From contig NC_088599.1 of the NCBI RefSeq assembly GCF_036426115.1, positions 11,802,001 through 11,866,000 of the forward strand: a stretch of 64,000 nucleotides of DNA. Reading direction: 5' to 3'. The notes beneath the pieces are model-generated. The model ran no database searches. It was not told where the DNA came from and was given only the letters and a program-made list of their open reading frames with translations. The position numbers and the translations under genes were made by a program. This DNA comes from Kwoniella botswanensis. Its lineage: Eukaryota; Basidiomycota; Tremellomycetes; Tremellales; Cryptococcaceae. Below are positions 47,601-58,228 of this stretch, one piece after another. Each line of letters starts with the position of its first letter. Positions within the stretch are counted from its first letter, which is position 1.

Positions 47601-48773
47601 CTAGTACATCCCTCCAGTCTCATGGCTACCTTTTGGGTTGATCACCTTGGACCAGTTCCTCTCGAACTTGGTGAGTAGTCCACCGTACAAAGTAAGGATG
47701 GAACGAAGGTACGATCGAAGCAAGAAGTGATCGAATCGGTCGCTCTGATTAGAACCGGGCAAGAGGATTTAGCTCATTCAACAATTCGACGATCGTCCTA
47801 TTAGCTCACCGCAGCAATGGCACCCTATCGGAATAACCAGGTTTATCAGCACTCTGTTACATTGCAGTATAATTCATAAAGAAATTCAATGTACGCACAG
47901 CAAAATCTTGGAAGTTTGGGAATTTCGCCCAATCCATCGCCAATTTCAACCTATCACCGTGATGGGCTCGTACACCATTTTGCATCGAGTTGGATTTCTT
48001 ATAAGCATCCGTAAGCTGAGAGATCAAGTGAGCTTGAACATCGGCACCTAGAGACCATTGCTGATGTCAGTAATACTTGACGGAAGAACAAGCGAGGTGA
48101 CGAAATCTAAGAAAGTTGGCTTACCGAATGAATTACCATCTTCGACCACTGGAATCTCCATTTCCAACCATACTTTCAAGTCTTGCGCGAGCATGTGCAA
48201 GTCTTCAAGCTCTCTGTGATCGAGCAGAACACTTATTCAGTCAAGGTAATTGATTTATATGTGTTAATGTTACACTCACTGGGTCACGATCTCCATACAC
48301 TTGACCTGAACTGGGTTGACCTGAACCACTTCAAACCAATGAGGACCCATTCTCAGCCCTTCACCATCGTTCGTCTGGGGTTTAGTGATATCTTGAGGTA
48401 AGACCAACTTCTCTTTACCCAGTTCTCCTTCCCCGTCTGGCTTGTTCCCTTGGGTCAGCTCGGAAGGTTGAAGTACCTTAGGATCAGTATAAGCCACTTC
48501 GAGTACTTGTCCTTTGAAGAAGGGCGACGAGGGGTCTTCCTCTTGGTCGATCAATTTTTGGATTTCGACAATCTTGGATGGGATTTGATTCTGGAGGATA
48601 TCGATCGCTCGGTGACGTCTAACTGTCATCAAATCCTACATCTCCCGGGGTCAGCTCTTGTATGTTAGCGAGGTTTTGAGCCGAAGACGACGATTTACCT
48701 TTATGACTTCTGGTTTGGGATGAGATTTGAATACCTCATCCATCTTAGGTAAAGTGCTTCCGAATCTAGGCAT
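47601..48773 (-). CDS. PSME3: Proteasome activator PA28 (REG-gamma type)
   Basis: Subunit of the 11S ring that opens the 20S proteasome. The start is MPRFGSTLPKMDEVFKSH. The N-terminal helix DLMTVRRHRAIDILQNQIPSKI follows in two exons, then a Pro/Glu-rich insert, GPHWFEVVQVNPVQVKCMEIV and ELEDLHMLAQDLKVWLEMEIPVVEDGNSFG. That last region covers the family's activation loop. Then come HHGDRLKLAMDWAKFPNFQDFA, a 15-nt microexon (47810-47824) coding Gly-Ala-Ile-Ala-Ala, and the last helix with RSYLRSILTLYGGLLTKFE. The chain ends GGMY, the C-terminal tail that docks in the 20S alpha pockets. PA28 is absent from budding and fission yeast, so this is a useful basidiomycete example. Confidence 0.9.
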
Positions 48774-49200
48774 CTTGTACTGTATGAGTGAAGCCAAGTA
48801 TGTCAAAATATTCTGCGGTTGGCTAAGACTGGCAGCTGAATAGGTTAGTCATCTCTGCGCGAATAAGCTTTATATAGTTAGAATTCCATCGACGAAGAAG
48901 GATTCAGTACAAAGGGTTCTCCTCGACAAAGGAGGAGGAGGGTCCTCCTTTCTTCTCGAAGCTATGCGACACGTCAGTGTAAGGTTTGACTTCACCATCA
49001 TTATTGTCGTCATTGGCGATTACCAAATCCGTATCATTACATTTTATTATCTATTACTACTGAGACTAGATGAGTTGTACAACGGGTATATTGCGGAATG
49101 TCAGATTTGTAGAGATACTTCTCCTCTTCGACCAGCTTGACCGAAGGCGAGGCGGAAGTATGATCGTAAGAATGTTTATTGTGCTGAGTTTGATAAACAT
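48774..49200. other. Intergenic region between PA28 and VTI1
   Basis: A 427-nt spacer between two minus-strand genes. An inverted GGAGGAGGAGGGTCCTCCT sequence near 48940 could form a hairpin. No gene was seen. Confidence 0.4.
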
Positions 49201-50359
49201 CTACCTGAATAGCTTGGACCATAAGACGATGAAGATGAGTAAGACAAGGACGATGATGATACCCGCTGAAAGGAATTTTTGTTGATACATCCTATGTGAA
49301 AGGAAGTCAGCGAAAGGGGTAAGCAAACGTTCAGACTGTATTGTGACTTACTTGAAGATCATCTTTTTGAGAGTACCTGCAGCACGATCGATAGAGGAAT
49401 CGGCTTGTACGAGCTGTAACACATGTTGCATTAGCACCACTTATCCCCACTATACCAAATACCCATGAAGTATCCGCATAGATCTTTGCGTGAGCTTGTC
49501 CTCCAGACAATGAATGCACTCACAGTATCTCTGGTATGTTCAATCTGTTCTCTTTGACCTCTTAGATTCCTCAAAATCTCACCTCCAACATCTTCAGTCT
49601 CCAAAGCGATCCTATGAGCGTTGTCTAATCTTCTTGAGCCATCCGCCAAGGTTTCCGTGCCTTGTAGAAGTCGTGTACGAGCAGAGTATGCTGAAGGCTC
49701 ATCGGTATATGGGTCATCAGAATTGGGGAAACCACCTGGACCAGATAGCAATTCGCTACGTTGGTTTTCCGATCGAACATCTCGCTATCAACAGCATATC
49801 ACTATAAGCGTAATTCGTATGCCGACTACAGATGACACTGATTCATTGGACGTACCAAAGTTTTCTTGACCTTCTCTAAACCTTGTTTCGATGTTGCTAG
49901 ACGACCCTGGTATGTCTGTCTGATCGATACGGGCATGGAGGGGAGTTCGACTTCCATTTGAGCGACCTGTCAGTAATGACAATGTCATCAGCATCTGTTA
50001 TACCGATAACAGCTCTGAGTCTACATTCATCACTCACAATCTCCTCAGCCTCGTCAAGCTCTTCTGACACCTTTTTAAGAGCAGCTTTTCGTTGTTCTAT
50101 GTATCCCATTCCATCGTTCAGCTTCGGTCATGTGCGAAATACTGCTATGGGTAGTAATGAGAACTTACCACCTTTCAGCTGCTTGACATCCCCCTCCAGC
50201 TTGCCCTTCAGACTCGCCAGGAGCTGCTTGAAGTCTTCATCGTAGTTTTCGAACAGAGCGCTGTTTCATAGAAGAGGGTTAATGGGGATGCTAAGATGGG
50301 ACAAAGGGGTAATGAAGTTAGGGAGGAAATATTAAGACTCACGTTGGTGAATTGTCCAT
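49201..50359 (-). CDS. VTI1: Vesicle SNARE Vti1
   Basis: Qb-SNARE of Golgi, endosome and vacuole fusion. The protein starts MDNSPTALFENYDEDFKQLL, the beginning of the three-helix Habc domain (LKKVSEELDEAEEIVAQ, SIRQTYQGRLATSKQGL). Then comes RLDNAHRIALETEDVGGEIL and the SNARE motif GQREQIEHTRDTLVQADSS. A single C-terminal membrane helix is built from IIIVLVLLIFIVLW. Six or so exons are present, and the first is 17 nt. The size matches the family. The upstream region carries an 11-base G run (50410-50420). Confidence 0.93.
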
Positions 50360-50912
50360 ATTGGTATGCTGTTATCGTATGTCTTTGTTCGGTGTTGCTT
50401 TGGTGGGGAGGGGGGGGGGGTAGTATCTATTGCTGGAACTGATGTGGGATGATATATGATAACTGAGAGTGAGACGGTAAGAAGTATATTGATGTTGCGG
50501 CTATGAGGATATGAGTACGAGTACGAGTAGTGACGACAAGGGTAAGGTGGCAAATCGATGTTACGTAATGTACGGATGATGTGCATTGACTTTTGACTTT
50601 TGTTGTTGCTGGGAGGCGCGTCGGTCAAGGTTGATATTGATGTTATATTCATTATTCACCATCATATATCATATACCATATACATCTCAAACATACATAC
50701 CCACTTCTCAATCGACAAGCTATCACTAATTGCTGCTGCTCTACTACATCCCCCAGTATCATCGAATCAAGTTAGCGGCACATCCTCATCGACACTTTCA
50801 CCTGCCATATCGTCGACCCCTCACCATCAGTTTCCTCCACTTTCACTTTCACTTCCACTTCATCCATCACTCAACCCGACACACCCTGCTCACCTCCTGC
50901 CGCTCTGCAGAT
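50360..50912. promoter_or_regulatory. Divergent promoter (VTI1 / MO25)
   Basis: A 553-nt spacer between divergent genes. It contains an 11-nt G homopolymer (50410-50420) next to GGGG, and repeated GAGTAC units at 50513-50529. Pyrimidine-rich sequence precedes the MO25 start. No gene was seen. Confidence 0.45.
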
Positions 50913-52717
50913 ATGAACTTCTTCAATCGTCAGAAGACTAGGACACCCGCGGAGACGGTGAAAAGCTTAAAGGATAATATTTTGAGATTAGATCAGTCAG
51001 CAGCAGGGGAAGGAAGGAAAAGAGTGAGTTTGGCTGTGTCAATCAACTTGAATGTTCATTGCGTCCTATCTGCAAGGCGAACCATTGACTGCATGCGAGT
51101 CCGAACTGATGTATGGGAATGTCTTAGATCAACGAAGAAATCTCTCGTCTGCTAGCCTCGACAAAAAACTCATTGTTGGGCGAGGGAGAATCCGAACCAT
51201 CACCCGATGTCATAGCTCAAATAGCGAATGAAGTGTATGCCCAGGACTTGCTGAGTTTGATGGTGATACATCTAGGGAAATTTGACTTCGAGGTGAGATC
51301 TTGCTCTCTTATCTATTGCGGACTTGGCAGTCGCTTTCAAGTTCCTTCTCCTTGCATGCAGCTCGATCCTCGATTGAACGACCCTTGAAGCTAACACACT
51401 GTCCACATACCCCGTCATCTAGGCTCGAAAGGATGTTTGCCATATCTATAATACCCTCCTCCGTCGTCAACTTGGCACGAGATCGCCCACGGTGGATATC
51501 ATAGCCACTCGACCTGATATCATCTTCAACACCTTGAAAGGGTGAGTGTCCAGCTCTCATCCAACACTGTTAGCACGGACCATGTTATTGATAGGCACAG
51601 GGAACCTATACTGACATGAAACATTGTATCTCATTCAGTTATGCGAATGCTGACATCGCTCTGAATACGGGTATGATACTGAAGGAAATGCTGAGGTATG
51701 AACCTCTTGCTAGGATATTGCTGTATTCTGAACAGTGAGTGTTTTATACTATTCTCGGAGATGCTTTACCCATAGTGCCCATAAGCCACAACCTATAGGA
51801 GGTCTAAGCTGACCGCCTCTTTAGGTTCTACACCTTCCCTAACTATATCGAGAACACGACTTTTGGTATATCGACCGATGCTTTTGCGTGTATGAAGGTC
51901 AGTACCAGTTCTTTTCCCCTATGATAGCTAAAGTCAAGCTGACTATAACAATTTGCAGGAAACACTCACTCGGCACAAGCCTATGGTAGCGCAGTATCTC
52001 GATGCCAATTATGACCGAGTGGGTACAGTCGATATCGGTCGACGAAATCAGTCATTGCGGTGGTACTGATAGACCCATGGATAGTTCTTCAACATGTACA
52101 CCACTCTTATTCTCTCCGCCAACTATGTGACCAAACGACAATCCCTCAAATTACTCGGTGAAATTCTCCTGGATCGAGCCAACTATTCGATCATGACCAG
52201 ATATATCGCTTCCGAAGCGAACCTGAAGATGATGATGAACTTCCTGAGGGACAAGAGTAGGAATATCCAGTTCGAAGCTTTCCACGTGTTCAAGGTGAGT
52301 TGGCTTACCTGATCTCCTCGGGAAGGGATCAGTGGACTTACCAGGTATTTGTGATATGTTATACTAGGTTTTCGTTGCGAACCCCAATAAGCCTGCTCAG
52401 ATTGCGGCTATATTGAGACGAAATAAGGACAAACTGTTGGTATTCTTGAAGGAATTCCATAATGATAAAGACGGTATGTTCCGTTCGTCCAATCTCTTTT
52501 TCATGATGGTTGACCAATCTATTACTTTTTTTTTTGGTATTATAGACGAACAATTCAATGTAAGTAATGCCTTGGCCAATCGCTGCTGTTGCTGACGTAT
52601 ACATTACGGCTACAGGACGAGAAGCAGTTCCTCATCGCTCAAAGTGAGTTGCAACGAGTATTATCGAATGACATAGGCTGATATGTGATCTATGATCACT
52701 CAGTCCAACAATTATAA
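50913..52717 (+). CDS. HYM1: MO25/Hym1 scaffold protein
   Basis: Armadillo-like scaffold that activates STE20/NDR-type kinases in the RAM/MOR morphogenesis pathway. The start is [20 protein letters not shown]. Conserved parts are [75 protein letters not shown] and [19 protein letters not shown]. At the end are [15 protein letters not shown] and IQQL. The DEQFN piece comes from a 14-nt microexon (52546-52559) behind a long T tract. About ten exons are present; the length of about 340 residues is normal. Confidence 0.94.
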
Positions 52718-53549
52718 TCTAGCTTTAGCTTCGTCTCACGTCTCGTTTCCTTGCTGCTACCCCTTTTACCGTTGACTTCCCCTTCATGATTAGATCACGA
52801 TCCTTAATGCTCTCATGGTGATGATTCGCTCCCTTCTTTGTCTATCTCATATATACATGCTTTTTGTAATGCACAGTACTCTGTTGAACGAATCTCTCCA
52901 TACGTTACCATATCCGTGGTATACCCCGTCTCTTCTTCCTGTATGAATCTTAACGCCTCTCTGCCTGGTCATATATACGCATGTGCATTTTCCCCTATGC
53001 CTGTGCATCTAGGAATGGAATACTTTGGTCCCATGAATGACGTAAGGAAATAAGCCTGCCTCGGAATACTCATGCAATCCACCCGGGACTCATCCAGGGC
53101 CCCCCGAGAGAATACGGTGGACAGTCAGGAACATGTAACCGAGAGAGATGAGAGAGAGATGAGGAACTCCTCCAGTACGAGACCCGAAACTGAGGGAAAC
53201 CAACAATGTTATATCCATACAGTGGGGCCAACTCGACCATTGCAGACATGCATCGACCACGGAGACAAAGATGCACAGCGTGCGCCCAGTCTCGTTGATA
53301 CCACGGACCCTCACAACGACAACACGAGACAGATCAGCGAACCGACAGTAACGTGACAGGCAGGTGAGAAACTCCGTGGACAGGATTCGAAGGATACATC
53401 ATCCTTCTCCTCCCCACGCTTAAACAGCAATCCAGGAAGAAAAATACGTTCCGATACATATCCCTACTACAACAGATGGACGTTGATGGTGACCGAAGAA
53501 TCCTGTTTCTCTGTGGAATCGCTTAGTTCGATAGGATCAACTTGTCATC
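52718..53549. other. 0.8-kb gene-free region
   Basis: This lies between the MO25 stop and a low-complexity gene. Around 53130-53165 there is a GAGAGAGATGAGAGAGAGATG purine tract. An open frame at 53072-53356 lacks any domain. Probably 3' UTR plus promoter. Confidence 0.4.
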
Positions 53550-54939
53550 ATGACATCGGTGGAATCATCCAGCTCCCTCTTAATCCCTCCCAACCCCTCT
53601 CTTTCACCTACCAAACCATCCGCATCAATCCTCTTGAACGGTAACGGTCGAGAATCCACTCATGTCAAGATACCTGAACCGCCGCGCACCACTACTCCAT
53701 TACCACATACATCAGTATTCAACGCATATCCTCTCTCACCTTCTTCTTCTTCCTCCGCCTCCCCCTCATCCCCCACGTTATCACGTTCGACCTCATCGCC
53801 TCATCCTTCATCCGCCGCACTGAACTCAAGGCGATTATCCACACCTAAAATATCTTTCGCACCTCTACCCACCATACCGAATGAACTGAAGAGACGCAAT
53901 TCGATCAGTATAGGTGTAGCATCCCGTAAGCACCTTTTGGGCGGTGGGAATGGGCCAAATAAGGTTGTGATGAGTGATGAGGAGTGGGAAAATTACAAGA
54001 AACATTATGATGAGAAGAGCGGGTGAGTCTGTTATATCCTATATGCTACTACCAATGAATATATCAAAGTAGACTACAGTGTGACAAAAGGTATAGTGCT
54101 GATTGTTTCCCTTCAGTAACGATCCAATAGATCTAGGCCAGGTAGCTAAGCAAGGTGCTAAAGCATTATGGGGTAAAGTCAAAAGCAGACGGTCATCCTC
54201 TGTATCTTCACAATCATCCATTACATCTTCAACCTCAACAACTTCCACTTCCACTTCCAACGTATCGTCATCCGCTCCTGCAGCTGCAGCTGCACCTGTA
54301 TCCGCCCTATCCGGCTCACTCACCGGTTTGGGTACAGTAGAAGAAGATGAAGAGCAGTATGAGACTGTGCAGACAGGCCGAGGTAGATCGCTGTCTCCCC
54401 GAAGAGGAAATCTACATACCATACCTGGATCACCACCACCCAGACAAGCGAGTCTCGATAGCGAGTCATCGCCTAGTACCACTACTAGTGTTATATCAGA
54501 TACAGATACAGATACCGAGTCGGACTTTGGCGATACCATATCAGTAGCTGATGAACCTACTCATCCCTCTTATACACCCGGTAATAGGGAAGCAGTAGCG
54601 GAGGCATCGGAATCCGTGAAACACAAGTTCCTTCATCTAGAGGGGATGGGAGATGAGAAAGATGGAGATGAGACACCACGTAGATTACCTTCTCCACCAC
54701 CGAGAAAGGCAGATGTGGAACCGTTACCGGAAGAAAACCAGGACGAAGATGAGGATGAGGACGAAGCGGAGAATGGTGATGGTAGAAATACACCTGGTGG
54801 ATATAGGGCGAGAGAAAGTCAATGGGAGAGAGAACATCATGAGAAGAAAGGTAGGACGGAAATTCTGGGTTTTGATCCTGAGAGGTTTGGTAGAGCTTTG
54901 GATTTAGCTGCTAAGAATGGAGAAATGGAGAGGGATTGA
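53550..54939 (+). CDS. Hypothetical low-complexity, phosphorylation-rich protein
   Basis: I do not recognise this protein. It has two exons joined by one canonical intron (about 54023-54116), giving a chain of roughly 430 residues. The first half is Ser/Pro-rich. The second has Ser/Thr runs, an Ala run, TDTDTES repeats and an acidic run near the end. Short segments look conserved: VVMSDEEWENYKKHYDEKS around the splice site, NDPIDLGQVAKQGAKALWG, and the C-terminus EILGFDPERFGRALDLAAK. These three blocks are the only parts likely to fold. Many SP/TP and RRxS-type sites suggest regulation by kinases. No membrane helix or signal peptide is present. Confidence 0.7.
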
Positions 54940-55080
54940 TCTAGTCGATAGCTTGTTTATTTATGGATATAGTATTGAAGGAAGAAAAAAAAGTTTGTTT
55001 GTACTTTACTAGGTAGGTAAAACATAGTCATCATGGAGATATGCTATACTGTCCAATCATACGGAATATCGGTTCATGGT

Positions 55081-56146
55081 TCATGATGCTACATAATCTA
55101 TATTTACACCACCGCTCATCACCTGCGATACGAATGCAGCTCCCAACCAGCCCGCCAGAACGATCATAGTGGTTTCCCAAGGTTTTGTAGGTAATAATAC
55201 CCTCAGCCCAAAACCAGCACTCATCCCGGCTAGTAGCCTCGTCCCTACCCAGATCCTATCGGATCGTGCCCATGCGTGATTGAGAGCATTTTCCAGCTCT
55301 AGCAGTCCCGAGGGGATTTCGAAGGGTAGCGATGAGAAAAAGGATGTGGAGGTGAAAGTTACGGGAAGATGCTCATGGATTGATGGAGGGGGAGTGTACC
55401 ATATTGATAAAAGTAATTGGAGAAGTAAGGGTACGAGGGAGGTGTATAGTATTGTGAGCGGTATGAGGGATGGTCTGTATTGTAGAGTCTGGTCAATTAC
55501 CGTTGTACACCATGAGATATACCATTACTCACAAGAAGTCTTGTTGTCTACCATCCTTCTTTTTATCATCCATGTTGTTTTTCGCATTGCTACTCGGGTA
55601 CCACCCTTTAAACCTCAGAGCTAATAATGCCAAACAAAGAGTCGTGCCATGTTGAGCTATACCTTCGACCAAAACTATCAATCCCACCTCGATAGCTTGA
55701 TATGCGTCGATCCCCCTTGGATTGGAATTGGTGAGAGAAGGTAATAGACGTAATGAAGTCTCAGCTAGGATACTAAGACAACCTAATATCCATAGATCTT
55801 GATGTATGCTACGCTTCCTCTCTTCATGTTGCTCTTCCCCTGTGACTGACGTTCCTTTATCTGCGTCGAACGGTGGTGAACCTCGGTTGAACAGTAGGTG
55901 TAAGAACACTCGAGGTTTCAGCAGGATCAGATCCAGTAGGATGATCAAGTCGGGATGTTCAATCAATGGATCCAGGAATTGATCGCATCTTGGCTGACAT
56001 CCATAGAGTCAGTATCTTTCGGGATAAGCGGAAGAAGGGATGAGGGAAAACCAACTCACACAAACGCCCAGTCTGATATTTGACTTTGTCTTGTATGTCG
56101 TGTATACGTATTCTGCTGGGTATGCGCAGTTTGTACACACTGGCAT
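55081..56146 (-). CDS. ARV1: ARV1 sterol/GPI homeostasis protein
   Basis: ER membrane protein involved in sterol transport and GPI anchor synthesis. It has three exons. The first codes MPVCTNCAYPAEYVYTTYK and NIRLGVC; splicing then gives PRCDQFLDPLIEHPDLI. The zinc motif is therefore CTNC plus CPRC, as in other Arv1 proteins. The LILLDLILLKPRVFLHLLFNR signature follows in the conserved position. Several membrane segments lie in the middle and C-terminal parts. The last exon begins at an AG near 55468 and ends VNIDYVAS. Without its removal, the third intron ends the protein at QQDFL, some 110 residues early. Confidence 0.92.
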
Positions 56147-56596
56147 TGCTATGGCAATGTTGGTGTCATACTTGATGCATGATGCATAGAGAGAGAGAGG
56201 AATAAACGGATGAGGAATGTTTGGGTGTATGTATTGTGTAGTGAACGAGAGACAGGTAGACGGTGCTCCGGTCCCTTGGTTCCGTGAGAGAGTGCGAACT
56301 GTGTAATATGTCATCCAACAATAACAACCAGAACATGTCTTCATCGTTTATCTCTTCTTACATTCCTCAACTCCAACTAATAATCATCTGAATCCTTGGG
56401 AAACCCGATCCTCCATCGCTACTCAATAACTCGACCGCCAAGACTTCCCTCGATCGATCGTACCAAGCATACCAGTCATCCTATTCCTATTCAAATAACG
56501 TCACTGCCTTTATTTACGTTTTTACCTTCGACGTCCCTAGCAAGCTCCAGTGTACCATCCTTCCAACCTTCCTTTCATCATTCATACGTTATCAAG
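56147..56596. promoter_or_regulatory. Divergent promoter (ARV1 / USP gene)
   Basis: A 450-nt spacer between divergent start codons. Open frames on both strands extend into it but start with non-conserved sequence. No other feature was seen. Confidence 0.4.
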
Positions 56597-57894
56597 ATGT
56601 CTTTGAGACCCGCACTCCGACAAAGAGTCTCATCACCCGGTGAAACGCCTTCGAACAGTACGCCCAATACCGTCTCACCTTCACCTTCACCTAGTTTCTC
56701 AAACTTACCACAGACCACGTCGTCATCGCGAGTATCGGTTCAGTTACCCGACCGACCCAGATCGACCCAATACGATTCGACGATCCACCTACCATCCGCA
56801 ATGTCACAATCTGGTTCAGCTGGATTCCCCAGGACCAGGACCAACTCGAGTGGACAGGGTCCAAACGACGGGAAATATAGGAGGAAAGTAGGGTTTGAGG
56901 CCTTCGAAGCTGGACCAGCGGCGTTATTTGCTTTCACTTGTCAAGTAGGTGCAACTCTCATCAACAACATACATGTGTGGTTGATGGTCTCTGGCTGATA
57001 TTGGACTGTGTAACAGGCGAAGAGTGAAGGGTATAAGCGATCTCGGAATACTCGTGTGTTCGCTGTGGCTGTGTCTCCAGATGAATCAGGTGAAGACGCC
57101 TTGGACTGGTTGATGTCCGAGTTGGTGGAAGATGGGGATGAGGTGGTGGCTATCAGAGTGATCGAGCTGGATGAAGGCGGTAAGTGGACAACCACGAGTG
57201 TTGAGAAACATTGTAAAGGGCGGTCCGGCTGATGGCGAGTGCAGAACGTCAATCTCATGAAGCACAAGATGAACTTCGGGAAGACGCTCAACGGTTGTTG
57301 AAAACTATACTAGAGAAGAATGATGAAGCTGATGATAGAAGGGTGTGTTCAGTCTTTGCCTTTCATGTTATGTTCTCATCAGCTTATCATTCATATAATG
57401 TTTACAGATTTCCGTTATTGTCGAATTTGTCGCTGGTAAGGTGACGGAGATCTTGCTTAAGATGATCGCCCTTTACCGACCAGATTGTGAGCCGTTTGCT
57501 ATATAAGACTGACACGGACTAACCTCAATATATTGGTAGCTCTAGTCGTGGGTACGAAAGGTATCAGAAGTAAATTCCAAACGTGGGGCAGAGCATTAGG
57601 GGGTACGTCTCATGTGGCCTTCCGCCTCAACCTCCCTGTCCCGGATATTTTGCTCACAGCTTATGACTTCATGTAGCACCTGGAATGGGTTCCGTCTCGC
57701 GATTCGCAGTCTCTCATTCACCTGTACCGGTCATCGTTGTTCGTCCCGAACGAAAGGTAAAGAAAACCCTGGCCAAACGACAGAACGACCCCAAACGTGG
57801 TCAATATGCAGCTATTGTAGGACCGGATGGTCTTGCTCTCAGTAGAAGTCGAAGTAGAGGTAGTACGGGAGCGATCAGTGATAGAGGAGAATGA
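56597..57894 (+). CDS. Universal stress protein (UspA) domain protein
   Basis: UspA-type nucleotide-binding domain behind a disordered N-terminus of about 100 residues (SNSTPNTVSPSPSPSFSN). The domain runs KYRRKVGFEAFEAG, RNTRVFAVAVSPDESGEDAL, EVVAIRVIELDEG, a helical RQSHEAQDELREDAQRLL and SVIVEFVAGKVTEILLKMI. It ends with the ATP-loop region LVVGTKGIRSKFQTWG, GMGSVSRFAVSHSPVPVIVV and RPERK. The Gly-x2-Gly-x9-Gly-Ser pattern is present, so ATP binding is plausible. About six exons are present. The C-terminal tail is basic. The biological role is unknown. Confidence 0.88.
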
Positions 57895-58228
57895 ACATCT
57901 CCACTGGATTACGAAAGATGGTTTTAGATCTGGATAGATCGGTAGAATCGGGGGATGGAGCAGTCTCAGATGTAATATATTTTCTCAGGAGGTTGTTGTC
58001 TCCATTCTGATTAGTGAGTTGTATATAGGTATTTTGGAATGAATCCTCATCTCAGAGGAAAGGCAGTTTCTATGAGCTCATTGGTTGGATATACATTGAT
58101 ATTCAAGTATATCCCAACTATGGTATATAACAATTGTTTATTCAACCACCCTTTACAGATCATTTAATTCCCAAGTAAAATTTATAGCATCAATATTACT
58201 GAGTTATCACAATTGACTCGAAAAGACC
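57895..58228. other. Convergent intergenic region (USP / homeodomain gene)
   Basis: A 334-nt AT-rich stretch between convergent genes. No feature beyond likely 3' UTRs was seen. Confidence 0.4.

Noticed and set aside
54039-54539. Minus-strand frame opposite the low-complexity gene
   Set aside because: It mirrors Ser/Thr-rich codons of the real gene and has no features of its own.
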